In this document: positions 8,442-16,517 of the stretch, one piece after another
Numbering within the stretch: position 1 is the first letter of the stretch
How the letters are laid out: each line of letters begins with the position of its first letter
Assembly (NCBI GenBank): GCA_020631815.1
Contig: JACKGW010000003.1
Location: 1 to 64,000, forward strand
Length of the DNA: 64,000 nt
Direction: 5' to 3'
Source: Planctomycetota bacterium
GTDB taxonomy: Bacteria > Planctomycetota > PLA2 > JAEUHO01
The notes under the pieces: generated by a model
Databases searched by the model: none
Told to the model about the DNA's origin: nothing
Seen by the model: the letters and a program-made list of their open reading frames with translations, nothing else
Position numbers and translations under genes: made by a program

Positions 8442-8810
8442 CTACGACTGACGCTTGATCAGCATCCCCTCGAGCCACGTGGTCAGCAGCGGGTTCGTGC
8501 CGACCATCGTGAGGGTCACGCGGAACCAACGACTGCTGAACTTGAGGTACTGACTCACCTCGTTGCCCGGGATAGGGACCCAGGGCGAGACCCCGCTGAA
8601 CGGCTGCCATGTGATGCGATCAATGCTCTCGGAGAACGTCATGCTGCAGGAGAGCACGCCGGTTCCACCGAGCGGCGTCGTCCACCAATTCAGCGTGATC
8701 GCCTCGTAGGGGGACACGTCGATCGCATAGCTCTCCAGCGGAAGGCCGCCAAAGAGCGTAGTGAACCTCGGATAGATGACGATGGGGACCTGTTGGCCCT
8801 TGTCCGCCAT
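8442..8810 (-). CDS. Small beta-rich protein, first gene of the accessory operon
   Basis: The 122-residue product has no signal peptide and alternating hydrophobicity typical of a beta-sandwich. It carries SMTFSESIDRITWQPFSG and SRWFRVTLTMVG blocks that align in order with the 108-residue product at 2187-2513 (EESDDLDTW, RRFLRASV). It is the promoter-proximal gene of the minus-strand operon. A purine-rich GGGAGGGAAAGGGGGAG tract lies 20-40 bases before the ATG, further than a normal ribosome site. Repeat copies of such a domain around one long protein suggest they decorate or cap the same structure (inference). Confidence 0.65.
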   Translation of the reverse strand: MADKGQQVPIVIYPRFTTLFGGLPLESYAIDVSPYEAITLNWWTTPLGGTGVLSCSMTFSESIDRITWQPFSGVSPWVPIPGNEVSQYLKFSSRWFRVTLTMVGTNPLLTTWLEGMLIKRQS

Positions 8811-8880
8811 GGTTCTGCGGCTGAACTACTCCCCCTTTCCCTCCCTAGAAACGCCAACAAGGCACCACACCCTGAGGGGT

Positions 8881-8909
8881 GCAGGGGAGGTAGGGACTAG
8901 CTCCCCTGC
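8881..8909. repeat. 9-bp perfect hairpin upstream of accessory operon
   Basis: GCAGGGGAG (8881-8889) pairs perfectly with CTCCCCTGC (8901-8909) across an 11-base loop. It lies 70 bases upstream of the first operon gene. No T-tract follows on either strand, so a leader hairpin is as likely as a terminator. Confidence 0.5.
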
Positions 8910-9007
8910 CGCGAATGCGGAGCATGAGCGCCGACTCCGCGCGGTAGCGCGAAACGATGCCGACCCTTGTGCGTGGCAATCACCAGCCGAATCGCCGACG
9001 CGGGCAA

Positions 9008-9405
9008 GGTGTCTGACACGCCGGGGGCGCTTTGCGACGGCCGGCGGGCGCCGCACTCTGGTGTCTGGAATGGAAGGTGGCCGAACTCCGGTCTGGGAGG
9101 AGCCGACCACGCTTCCATGGGAGGGGGTGCCGCGGCCCTCGAGACGCGGTACGGAGGCGGGGAATTCTTCCGCAACTTGCCGGGGGGCACTTCCGCATGC
9201 CGATGAGCAAGGCGGCAAGTTGCGGAAGAAATCCCCGCCTCCGTACGGGCTTTGCCGCAGGCATGGCGAACTGACACCGTGCCCACGTCGCTACGCTCCG
9301 AGGCACAGGTTCAGACACCTCCGCGCGCGGCAAGCCTCGAGCCTGGGGTCTGATCCCGTGATGCGGTGTCGCAACGCGACGCCGCGGGCACGGGGTCTGA
9401 ACCCG
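9008..9405. repeat. Cluster of GTCTGA-centred palindromes (REP-like)
   Basis: Four imperfect palindromes share a GTCTGA (or TCAGAC) core: GTGTCTGACAC at 9009-9019, AGGTTCAGACACCT at 9307-9320, GGGGTCTGATCCC at 9345-9357 and CGGGGTCTGAACCCG at 9391-9405. They surround the 34-bp inverted repeat. This arrangement resembles REP/BIME-type repeats. No associated Y1 transposase lies in the window. Confidence 0.55.
9149..9246. repeat. 34-bp inverted repeat with 30-base loop
   Basis: Arms 9149-9182 and 9213-9246 are complementary at 33 of 34 positions (single mismatch at the 16th). They begin with GTACGGAGGCGGGGA and end with CGCAACTTGCCG. The transcript of either strand would form a very stable hairpin. 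It may be a miniature inverted-repeat element or a REP-type composite. Confidence 0.75.
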
Positions 9406-9494
9406 GGCTGAAGCTCGGTCGCCCCTCCCGTAGGTACGGCCGTCCCGCCCTCGCCTGGCGTGCCTAGAATCGGGAGCGAGGCGCGGAGGTGCAT

Positions 9495-11153
9495 GTGGAC
9501 AGGCGAGGGACGCTGCTGGTCGTCCTCGTCGCCGGCGCAGCGGGGTTTGGCGCGGGCTTCCTGGCGGGCGAGGCGCGTCAGGCGGATCCGGCGCACCGGC
9601 GCGTGCCCGGCGGCGCCGGACCGTCCCTGGCGACCGAGCACCTCACCGCTGACCGCGCGGCGGGGCGCCCCGTGGCCCACACGGACCCCACCCCCGTGCT
9701 CGAAGGAGCCCCTGCTCCCAGCGAGATGGGCCGATCAGCTGCTCCGCCGCCGAGCAGGCTGACGACGGTGTCGCTGGCGGTCGACGTCGTGGACGCCGAC
9801 GGCGCGCCGTCGCCAGGCCACGTGCTCGCGATGCGGTCTCCAGCCTCCGCTGATGACTGGTCGCGAGCGCGCCGGGTGCAGCACGCAGGGCGGGCGACGC
9901 TCACGCTTCCCGCCAGCGGAGTCTATGACCTGCTCTTGGTCTGCAAGGAGCCCCATGGGTGGCTTGTCCAGCGCGACGTGCAGGTGGGGCGTGACGCGGA
10001 GATTCGCTTGCGGCTGCCCACGGCGGCCCCCCTCGTGCCGAGGCTGCCAGAGGACGCTGGCGACTGGAAGAGTCCACTGAACGTGATCGGAGTGAGCCTG
10101 GTTCCCGAGGACGAGGACATCCCCCGCGAGGTGCTGCTCGAGGCTGCGTTCGAAGTGGATTGGACGATCGACGCCACCGTGGCACCGCCCCGCCCCTTGC
10201 TCCTACCCGGGTGCGCATTCCGAGCACATCTGTCAAGTCGCCACCCTTGGCGGGCGTTGGCCGCACGTCCCCCCTTGCTGCAAGCCGGTGACGACATGGA
10301 GGTCCTCGTCGCGCGCCGCAGAACGGTAGAGCTGGTGGTGGACATCGACCGTCGGGACGTGTTCGGGGACGGGACCATTCCGTGGCGCGCACGGTACTTC
10401 GCCGACGGACGGCAGGTCGCAGCCCATGACGGGCAACACAGGGCGCACGAGCACACACGGGGGGGGCGGCCGCGTGAACCCGATTGGAGCGTGTTGCTGG
10501 CCGACGGCACGTATGAGCTCGTGGTCGATTCGCCGTTCACGAGCACCTACAAGGACGCCATCACGGTAGGGCCGACGCAGTCCGGCCGAGTCGTAGTCGA
10601 GCTCGAAACACCGGATCGCCTAGAGCGCGACGCCCAGGCCCTCGACGTCCGGGTCCTGCCGGGACGCGAGGCCGTGCCGCTGGACGATGCCGAGGTGGTC
10701 GCGGTGTTCCAAGGCGTCGGCTCCACGACGGGAACCGTGTGGACGCGCCCCGTGGATCCCGAAGGCCGTGCCCAGCTACCCGCCGTGTGGCGGGCCGCGA
10801 CGTGGATCTGCGTCAAGAGCGGGCATGCGGTCACGGACTGGGCACGGCCGCCGCGAGCCGGCGACCTCACCCTGGCCCTCCGCGAGGGCGGCTACGTCAT
10901 CCTCGTACCGCGCGTCGTTCGTCGGTCTCACGACCAACCGTCGTTCCTGGGGAACCTTCGGCGCCCCGACGGCCAGCCGCTGATCGAGGACGGTGACGCA
11001 CTTGAGGTCATCGAAGAACCCTGGCCGGGCAGCCTGATCGGCCCCTTGCCCGCCGGGCCGATCACCCTGGTGTCCGACGTGCTTGGCGGTGGCCAGATGG
11101 AGCACGTCGTGGACGTCCGCGCCAAGGCCACGACCGTGCTCTGGATGGACTAG
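9495..11153 (+). CDS. Membrane-anchored beta-sandwich repeat protein
   Basis: The 552-residue product starts at GTG 9495, five bases after a GGAGG site; the GTG at 9489 would overlap that site. An N-terminal hydrophobic segment (LLVVLVAGAAGFGAGFLAG) is a membrane anchor or uncleaved signal, followed by an Ala/Pro/Gly-rich linker and several ~80-residue beta-rich units ending in a 'GxYxLxV' style strand (GVYDLLLVCKEP, GTYELVVDSP). The units resemble carboxypeptidase-regulatory-like or prealbumin-like folds. Architecture and anchor resemble the three tandem genes at 49.4-55.4 kb. It probably exposes the repeats in the periplasm or on the surface. Its 3' end overlaps the convergent HEAT gene by four bases. 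Confidence 0.65.
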   Translation: MDRRGTLLVVLVAGAAGFGAGFLAGEARQADPAHRRVPGGAGPSLATEHLTADRAAGRPVAHTDPTPVLEGAPAPSEMGRSAAPPPSRLTTVSLAVDVVDADGAPSPGHVLAMRSPASADDWSRARRVQHAGRATLTLPASGVYDLLLVCKEPHGWLVQRDVQVGRDAEIRLRLPTAAPLVPRLPEDAGDWKSPLNVIGVSLVPEDEDIPREVLLEAAFEVDWTIDATVAPPRPLLLPGCAFRAHLSSRHPWRALAARPPLLQAGDDMEVLVARRRTVELVVDIDRRDVFGDGTIPWRARYFADGRQVAAHDGQHRAHEHTRGGRPREPDWSVLLADGTYELVVDSPFTSTYKDAITVGPTQSGRVVVELETPDRLERDAQALDVRVLPGREAVPLDDAEVVAVFQGVGSTTGTVWTRPVDPEGRAQLPAVWRAATWICVKSGHAVTDWARPPRAGDLTLALREGGYVILVPRVVRRSHDQPSFLGNLRRPDGQPLIEDGDALEVIEEPWPGSLIGPLPAGPITLVSDVLGGGQMEHVVDVRAKATTVLWMD

Positions 11154-11995
11154 CTCCCTTCGCTTCCTTCGCTCGCCGCGCGCTTGCGGCGGAGCTCGGG
11201 GACGGCTAGGTTGCGCCACCAGCGGAGCCAGGCGGCGGACTTGGAGCCGAGGTCGCGACCGGCGACCTTGGCGAGGAAGGCGCGAGCAGCGACGCGCTCG
11301 CGCGTGGTGAAGCCGTGCTCGGCGCCGAGCACCTTCACGTCGAGGCACTCGCCATCCTGCAGCACGCCGATCACGGGGTCGGCGATGAAGGACGTGGCGG
11401 CCACCTCGACGTCGAAGTCCTGGATGTAGGACGTCTGCCGCAGCGTGGTGAAGTTGACGCGCGGGAAGTCGCCTGAGGTCGCGTGCCAGCGCATGACCAC
11501 GAGGCCCGCGGCGAGCGGGTCATCCTGCTCGGCCAAAGCCTCGATGGCGTGGACGCGGACGTCCGTCGAGGCGTTCGTCAGCTGGCGGGCGAGTGCCTGC
11601 GTCGTGCCCGGCGCGCGGAGCGACTGCAGCGAGACCCGCGCCGCCACGCGCACGTCGGCACTGCGATCCGCCGTGGCCGCGGCGACGAGGGGATCGCGAG
11701 CCCGCACGTCGCCGAAGGAGGCGAGCTCGGCCGCGGCACGCGTCCGCCAGGCGACCTCGCGTGCGCCACGCAGCACCTCGCACCACGGCACGACACGGTG
11801 GACGTTGTCGACGCGACCGAGCAGGCGCTTGGCCATGTGGACGACGTTGGCGTCCTTCGAGCGCAGGCCCGCCAGGTAGCCGCGCACCTGCTGCTCCTGG
11901 GCCGCGTCGGGAACGGGCAGGTCCTCCGCCGCCGCACGGAACGGCGCGGCCGCTGCCAGCAGCGCGACGAGGAGCAGGGAGAGACGTCGTGACAT
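11150..11995 (-). CDS. Secreted HEAT-repeat protein (paralog 1)
   Basis: A cleavable signal peptide (LLLVALLAAAAPFRAAA) precedes 281 residues in total. Residues ~30-165 form HEAT-like helical pairs (AAAELASFGDVRARDPLVAAA, DVRVAARVSLQSL, DVRVHAIEALAEQ). From ~170 begins a distinct ~90-residue block, with RWHATSGDFPR, SYIQDFDVEVA, SFIADPVIGVLQ and VKVLGAEHGFTT, shared almost word for word with the gene at 12061-13254. It is probably a periplasmic scaffold protein. The two genes are in tandem on the same strand 65 bases apart, so they look like a local duplication that then diverged in repeat number. Confidence 0.75.
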   Translation of the reverse strand: MSRRLSLLLVALLAAAAPFRAAAEDLPVPDAAQEQQVRGYLAGLRSKDANVVHMAKRLLGRVDNVHRVVPWCEVLRGAREVAWRTRAAAELASFGDVRARDPLVAAATADRSADVRVAARVSLQSLRAPGTTQALARQLTNASTDVRVHAIEALAEQDDPLAAGLVVMRWHATSGDFPRVNFTTLRQTSYIQDFDVEVAATSFIADPVIGVLQDGECLDVKVLGAEHGFTTRERVAARAFLAKVAGRDLGSKSAAWLRWWRNLAVPELRRKRAASEGSEGS

Positions 11996-12060
11996 GGAAC
12001 CTCCTCGGACGTCGCTTCCACGCGACGCGACAGGGGTGGGGTTGGACGCGGCGCCCGACG

Positions 12061-13254
12061 TCAGTCGGCGCTACGCGCGGTGCGCTTGGCGCGGCGCTCG
12101 CGGTAGCCCGCAGCGCGCTCTTCGAGAAGGCGGTCCTTCTCTTGGTTCCACATGCGCAGCCAGGGCTTCACGTCCGTACCCAGCTCGAGGCCGGACAGGC
12201 GCTCGGCAGCGCCCTGGTAGGCGACGCGCTCGATGGTGGTGAAGCCGTGTTCGGCGCCCAGCACCTTCACGGCATGCACGGCGCCTTCCTGCAGCACGCC
12301 GACCACGGGGTCGGCGATGAAGGACGTCTGCGCGACCTCCACGTCGAAGTCCTGGATGTAGGAGACCTGGTTGATGGTGGCGAAGTAGGCGCGCGGGAAG
12401 TCACCCGAGGTGGCGTGCCAGCGGTGCAGCACGTAGCCCATGCCCATCACGTCGCCCAGGCGGCCGATCGCTTCCGCCGCGTGCTGGCGCACCTCGACGG
12501 TGCGACTGCCGAGCGCCCGACCGAGCGGATGCACCGTGTCGGGGCTGTCGATGGTCTTGAGCGCGTCGACGACGGCCTCGCGGACCTGCTCGTCGGGGTC
12601 GTAGATGGCGCGCTTCAAGAGCGCGGGAATCGCGCGTGTGTCGCCCAGACGGCCCAGCTCGTGGGCGACGTAGAGGCGCAGCGACGGCGGCTCGACGCGC
12701 AGCGCCATGGCCATGGGCGCCAGCTTGAAGCGGTCGTCTTCCATGGCCAGGCGGCGGCGGGCCTGGGTGACGGTGGCTTCGTCCTCGCTGGCAAGACGCT
12801 CGAGCAAGGTGCGCACGCGGGCCTCGCCGGCCTTCTGCTCGGCCTTCTCGCGCTCGGGGCGCGTCAGGGCGGCGAGCTCCTCGCTGGTGAGCCAGCGGCC
12901 CTGGTGACGGACGAAGCCCTTGGCCCGCATGAGGTCGTCCCCGGCCAGCCAGCGATCGCCGATGCGCTCGTGCCCCAGCGCGCGCCGCGCGGCCAGGTGC
13001 TCGGGGTCGATGCCGACCACGATCTCGTAGGCCTTCGTGGCCAGGTCCCGGGCGCCGGCGGCCTCGAGCTCGAGCGCCAGCTTGAAGGCGGCCTGGGCGT
13101 CCTCCCGGTCGAGCTGCGCGAAGCGCTGCTCGAGGGCGGCGCGGCTGCCGTCCTCGCCGGCGGGCGCCGGCGCAGCGGCAAAGGCCCCGGCCGAAGCCAA
13201 GACGGCAGCCACGAACAGTCGACGGGCGACGGGGCGAACGGGGTACACGGCCAC
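12061..13254 (-). CDS. Secreted HEAT-repeat protein (paralog 2)
   Basis: Start chosen at GTG 13254: GAGGAG lies about 9 bases upstream and a signal peptide (RRLFVAAVLASAGAFAAAPAPA) follows at once, whereas the frame open to 13461 would run into the divergent cyclophilin gene. The 397-residue product has a TPR/helical front part (tandem helical segments around 30-150), HEAT-like repeats (LRLYVAHELGRLGDTRAIPALL, QVREAVVDALKTI, EVRQHAAEAIGRLGDV) and the same C-terminal block as its neighbour (RWHATSGDFPR, SYIQDFDVEVAQTSFIADP, KVLGAEHGFTT). Probably periplasmic. The conserved block without Cys or catalytic-looking triads suggests binding rather than catalysis. Confidence 0.75.
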   Translation of the reverse strand: MAVYPVRPVARRLFVAAVLASAGAFAAAPAPAGEDGSRAALEQRFAQLDREDAQAAFKLALELEAAGARDLATKAYEIVVGIDPEHLAARRALGHERIGDRWLAGDDLMRAKGFVRHQGRWLTSEELAALTRPEREKAEQKAGEARVRTLLERLASEDEATVTQARRRLAMEDDRFKLAPMAMALRVEPPSLRLYVAHELGRLGDTRAIPALLKRAIYDPDEQVREAVVDALKTIDSPDTVHPLGRALGSRTVEVRQHAAEAIGRLGDVMGMGYVLHRWHATSGDFPRAYFATINQVSYIQDFDVEVAQTSFIADPVVGVLQEGAVHAVKVLGAEHGFTTIERVAYQGAAERLSGLELGTDVKPWLRMWNQEKDRLLEERAAGYRERRAKRTARSAD

Positions 13255-13423
13255 GGGCGGCTCCTCGGGCGGGGTGCCTTTGAGAAACGCGAGCCAGGGC
13301 CCGAGGTTACAGCCTCGTCCGCGCGGACGGGGCAGCGGCCCGCGAAAGGTGGCCCCCTGGCGCCCCCCCGGTACCGTCCGCCCGCATGCAGCGGCGACGA
13401 ACGCCGCGGCCCTGGAGGCGCAC

Positions 13424-13876
13424 ATGACCGAGGTCACGATCACCACGAACAAGGGCGACATCGTCCTCGAGCTCTACCCGGAGGACGCCCCCAAGACCGT
13501 CGAGAACTTCGTCAAGCTGATCAAGGACGGCTTCTACGACGGGCTCGCCTTCCACCGCTACGTGCCGAACTTCGTGATCCAGGGCGGCTGCCCCAACACC
13601 CGCCCCGGCGCCAGCGGCCGGCCCGGCACCGGCGGCCCTGGCTACAAGATCAAGTGCGAGACGAAGGGCAACCCCCGCCTCCACGGCACGGGCACGCTCT
13701 CGATGGCGCACGCCGGCAAGGACACGGGCGGCAGCCAGTTCTTCATCACGCTGCGCGACACGCCCCACCTGGACGGCGTGCACACCGTCTTCGGCGGCGT
13801 GACCTCGGGCATGGACGTGGTCGAGGCGATCCGCGAAGGCGATCGCATGCAGAAGGTCACCGTCAAGGAGAGCTGA
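13424..13876 (+). CDS. Cyclophilin-type peptidyl-prolyl isomerase
   Basis: 150 residues, the normal size of a single-domain bacterial cyclophilin. Seen in order: TNKGDIVLELYPEDAPKTV, NFVKLIKDGFYDGLAFHRY with the catalytic Arg of the FHR motif, NFVIQGGCP, GTLSMAH, GGSQFFIT and LDGVHTVFGGV. It catalyses cis-trans isomerisation of Xaa-Pro bonds. The absence of a signal peptide places it in the cytoplasm. The ATG at 13424 follows a GGAGG site by a few bases; the frame open further upstream (to 13037) is antisense to the HEAT gene and is not part of it. The 3' end overlaps the convergent lipoprotein gene by 14 bases. Confidence 0.93.
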   Translation: MTEVTITTNKGDIVLELYPEDAPKTVENFVKLIKDGFYDGLAFHRYVPNFVIQGGCPNTRPGASGRPGTGGPGYKIKCETKGNPRLHGTGTLSMAHAGKDTGGSQFFITLRDTPHLDGVHTVFGGVTSGMDVVEAIREGDRMQKVTVKES

Positions 13877-14432
13877 CCGGCTCCGGGTCCTCCGCCGGGC
13901 TGTCGGTGGCGTCCACCACCGGCTCCGCGGCGCGGCGCGCCAGCACCTGGTCGATCCAGATCGGCAGGTCGCGCGTCCAGCTGACGGCGCCGATATGGAA
14001 CGGACCCGAGTGGGTCTCGTGGATCTCGAGCCGCGCGATGTCCGGCTGCCCGGGCACCCCGTGCACCGACGCGACGACGGCCGAGAGGAAGGGCTTCTCG
14101 TAGCCCTCGTCGTCGGCGTCCTCGGCGTCGCGCTCCTTGGCCACGACCTCGCCGCGGCGCTTGGAGACGAAGATCGCCTTCACCGGCTTGCCCCCGCGAC
14201 CGCGGGCAAAGGCCGCGGCCTCGCCGACGACCTCCACCAGCTCCGCGGGCGCCATGGCATAGGTGCGGAACGGTCCCGTGCCGCGCAGGTCGCGCAGGGC
14301 GGACACCGTGCCGCCGCGCAGCGTGGCCACGGTCTCGAGCGTCTCCAGGACGCGATCCGAGCCGACGCTGCTGGAGCACGCGGGGAGCGCGAGCGCAGCA
14401 GCGAGCAGCAGCGGGAGCGCGCGGCGCCTCAC
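13863..14432 (-). CDS. Small lipoprotein downstream of ispF
   Basis: The 189-residue protein starts at GTG 14432, overlapping the ispF stop as GTGA. A signal sequence ends in a clear lipobox (ALALPACSSS), so it is an envelope lipoprotein. The rest is a mixed alpha/beta domain (ELVEVVGEAAAFARGR, VKAIFVSKRR, DIARLEIHETHSGPF) with an acidic C-terminal tail. I recognise no family. The position behind ispF is probably co-transcription without functional linkage. Confidence 0.75.
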   Translation of the reverse strand: MRRRALPLLLAAALALPACSSSVGSDRVLETLETVATLRGGTVSALRDLRGTGPFRTYAMAPAELVEVVGEAAAFARGRGGKPVKAIFVSKRRGEVVAKERDAEDADDEGYEKPFLSAVVASVHGVPGQPDIARLEIHETHSGPFHIGAVSWTRDLPIWIDQVLARRAAEPVVDATDSPAEDPEPVSSP

Positions 14433-14908
14433 GCGCCGGCCTCGCGAAGGGATGCCACCGCCATCGCGGCGATGCCCTCACCGCGGCCCAGGGCACCCAA
14501 CCCCTCGTGCGTCGTCGCCTTTACGTTGACGGCGCTGGTCTCGAGGCCCAGCAGGCTCGCAATGCGCTCGACCATGGCGCTGCGGTAGGGCGCCAGACGC
14601 GGCCGTTCCGCGACGACCGTGGCATCGACGTGGCACGGCTCGAGCCCGCGCGCGCGGACCTTGGCCAGGATCTCGTTGATGAGGACGGCCGAGGGGACGT
14701 CCTTCCACTGCGGGTCGGAGTCGGGGAAGTGGTCGCCCAGGTCGCCGAGCGCGGCCGCCCCGAGGAGGGCGTCGCCGATGGCGTGCAGCAGGGCGTCGGC
14801 GTCGGAGTGGCCGCGGAGGCCCCAGGAGCCCTCCACCTTCACGCCCCCCAGCACCAGGGTGCGCCCGGGCTCGAACGGATGGACGTCGTAGCCGATCCCG
14901 ACGCGCAA
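14429..14908 (-). CDS. ispF: 2-C-methyl-D-erythritol 2,4-cyclodiphosphate synthase
   Basis: A 159-residue protein of exact family length. The start is TTG 14908 with GGGAGG about 7 bases upstream; it yields the canonical N-terminus VGIGYDVHPF, whose Asp8 and His10 together with His42 (ADALLHAIGDALLGA) ligate zinc. Also present are DIGDHFPDSD-like GDLGDHFPDSD, VDATVVAERPRL and NVKATTHEGLGALGRGEGIAA. The enzyme converts CDP-ME 2-phosphate to ME-cPP and CMP in the MEP isoprenoid pathway. ispD lies divergently 62 bases away, so the two MEP genes share an intergenic promoter region. Confidence 0.97.
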   Translation of the reverse strand: MRVGIGYDVHPFEPGRTLVLGGVKVEGSWGLRGHSDADALLHAIGDALLGAAALGDLGDHFPDSDPQWKDVPSAVLINEILAKVRARGLEPCHVDATVVAERPRLAPYRSAMVERIASLLGLETSAVNVKATTHEGLGALGRGEGIAAMAVASLREAGA

Positions 14909-14970
14909 GGCGGCACCTCCCGCGGGCGCCCGACGCGCCGCGAGCAGGGAGCCTACCGCGGCGAGGCGGT

Positions 14971-15663
14971 ATGCTCCCGCCCGTGATCGGCCTCGTGCTC
15001 ACCGCCGCGGGCGCGTCGACCCGCTTCGGGGGCGACACGCCCAAAGTCCTCGCCGACCTGGGCGGACGTCCCGTGATCGCCCACGCGCTGGAGGCCTTCC
15101 GCGCGGCGCTTCCGGACGTGGCCGTGGTCGTGACCGTTCCGCCCGGTCAGGAGGAGCGCTTCACGGACCTCCTGCCCGGCGTCCACGTGGTGCCCGGCGG
15201 GGCCACGCGGCAGGCCAGCGTCACGGCGGGTCTTCGCGCGCTGCCCCACGAGGCCGATCCCGTGCTGGTCCACGACGCGGCCCGACCGCTGGTCACGGCG
15301 GCCGTGATCACGCGCGTGCTCGAGGGCATCGCCCGGGCCGGCGCCGCGCTGCCCGTGCTGCCCGTCACCGACACCGTCCATCGCCTCGCACACGCACCGA
15401 CGGACGACGACCCGGTTCCGCTCGGCGCGGCGCTGCCGCGCGCCGAGCTGGTGCGGGCGCAGACCCCACAGGGTGCGCGTCGCGCGCTCTTGGTGGCTGC
15501 GCTCGAGGCCGCGGCGCGCGAAGGCCGCGAGTACACCGACGAAGCTGCCCTGCTGCTCGAGGCAGGACACGTCGTGCTCGCCGTCGCCGGCGACACGCAC
15601 TTGGTGAAGATCACGACGTCCGACGACCTCGAACACGTGCGCCGCCATCACGCTGCGAGCTGA
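14971..15663 (+). CDS. ispD: 2-C-methyl-D-erythritol 4-phosphate cytidylyltransferase
   Basis: 230 residues. The nucleotidyltransferase signature LTAAGASTRFGGDTPK spans ~10-25 with the catalytic Arg18 and Lys25. VPGGATRQASVTAGL, VLVHDAARPLVT and ELVRAQTPQGARRALL match the IspD family in order. It couples MEP with CTP to make CDP-ME, the step two before IspF. The ATG is preceded by GAGG at short distance. Transcription is away from ispF. Confidence 0.96.
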   Translation: MLPPVIGLVLTAAGASTRFGGDTPKVLADLGGRPVIAHALEAFRAALPDVAVVVTVPPGQEERFTDLLPGVHVVPGGATRQASVTAGLRALPHEADPVLVHDAARPLVTAAVITRVLEGIARAGAALPVLPVTDTVHRLAHAPTDDDPVPLGAALPRAELVRAQTPQGARRALLVAALEAAAREGREYTDEAALLLEAGHVVLAVAGDTHLVKITTSDDLEHVRRHHAAS

Positions 15664-15734
15664 CGTCCACTACGAGGTCATGAAGCGCGAAAAGCGATGC
15701 GTGGCGTCACGCAAGACCGACGTACGATCCGTCC

Positions 15735-16445
15735 ATGGTGCGCCACGATCCCGCACGACCTGGCCGTGAGCGCGGTCAGCATCTGCTGCGCGGTCCCGTG
15801 CTGGGCATCGACCCCGGCACGCGTCACCTGGGCTGGGCTGTCGTGGAAGCCGATGGCCCACGCCTGATTGCCCGTGGCTTCGGCGTGCTGTCGGCTCGCG
15901 CCAACCTGCCCGTGCCCAAGCGGCTCATGTTGCTGGCGGAGGGACTGCGCCGCGTCGTGGCGGAGCATCGCCCCGCGGCCGGCGCGCTGGAGGAGGCCTT
16001 CTACGGCCGCGACGCGCGCGCCGCCCAGCGCATCGGCGAGGCGCGTGGCGCGATCCACCTCGTCCTCGCCGAGGCGGGCGTGCCGGTCACGGGCTACGCC
16101 AACAACGTCGTGAAGAAGGCGGTGACTGCCAACGGCCGGGCCTCCAAGGCCCAGGTCATGGCGATGGTCCAGCGCATCCTGGCGCTGCCCGACCCCGTCA
16201 CGGCTTCGGATGCAGCCGACGCGCTGGCGTTGGCCATCTGTCACCTGCAGCAGGGCCGTGTCGTGGCCCAGCGTGGCGTCGAGCACCTGGGCCCGTCGGG
16301 CATGAGCCCGCCCGGCGTCAGCCCGCGCATCGCCGAGGCCCTGGCACGGGAGGCGGCCCGCTCGGCGGGCGTCGGCAAGCCGCGTCCGGGGCAGGGCGGT
16401 GGGCCCGGCCGGACCCAACCGCGCCCCGGGCCCCGTTCCGGGTAG
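15735..16445 (+). CDS. ruvC: Crossover junction endodeoxyribonuclease RuvC
   Basis: 236 residues, longer than the ~170 usual because of a ~20-residue N-terminal extension and a ~50-residue Pro/Gly/Arg-rich tail. The RNase H-like core has the acidic residues in order: GIDPGTRHLGWA (Asp26), ALEEAFYGRD (Glu85/86) and SDAADALALAICH (Asp near 155-160). NNVVKKAVTANGRASKAQV matches the DNA-binding region. It resolves Holliday junctions as a dimer with RuvAB. ruvA and ruvB are not in the window, so it is an isolated locus. Confidence 0.95.
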   Translation: MVRHDPARPGRERGQHLLRGPVLGIDPGTRHLGWAVVEADGPRLIARGFGVLSARANLPVPKRLMLLAEGLRRVVAEHRPAAGALEEAFYGRDARAAQRIGEARGAIHLVLAEAGVPVTGYANNVVKKAVTANGRASKAQVMAMVQRILALPDPVTASDAADALALAICHLQQGRVVAQRGVEHLGPSGMSPPGVSPRIAEALAREAARSAGVGKPRPGQGGGPGRTQPRPGPRSG

Positions 16446-16517
16446 GTTGGCGGCCCGGCGGGGGCGTGGTCCCCCGCCCTTCTCTTCAGCCCGTCGTGTT
16501 GGAGCCCGCTTCCGCCC

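Larger units (their letters stand above)
8811..9494. other. Gene-free 680-base region with repeats
   Basis: Short frames here are Arg/Pro/Ser-rich in every frame and none has a ribosome site. The stretch holds the hairpin at 8881-8909, the long inverted repeat 9149-9246 and four GTCTGA-centred palindromes between 9008 and 9405. It must also contain the promoters of the leftward operon and of the rightward gene at 9495. Confidence 0.6.

Noticed and set aside
377..8810. Reading the accessory operon as a prophage tail or eCIS cluster
   Set aside because: No sheath, tube, baseplate, portal, terminase, AAA ATPase or tape-measure pattern is recognisable; the beta-rich proteins resemble such parts only in composition.
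13037..13423. Upstream extension of the cyclophilin frame (open from 13037)
   Set aside because: It is antisense to the HEAT-repeat gene, Arg/Ser-rich, and the ATG at 13424 has its own ribosome site and gives the family-length protein.
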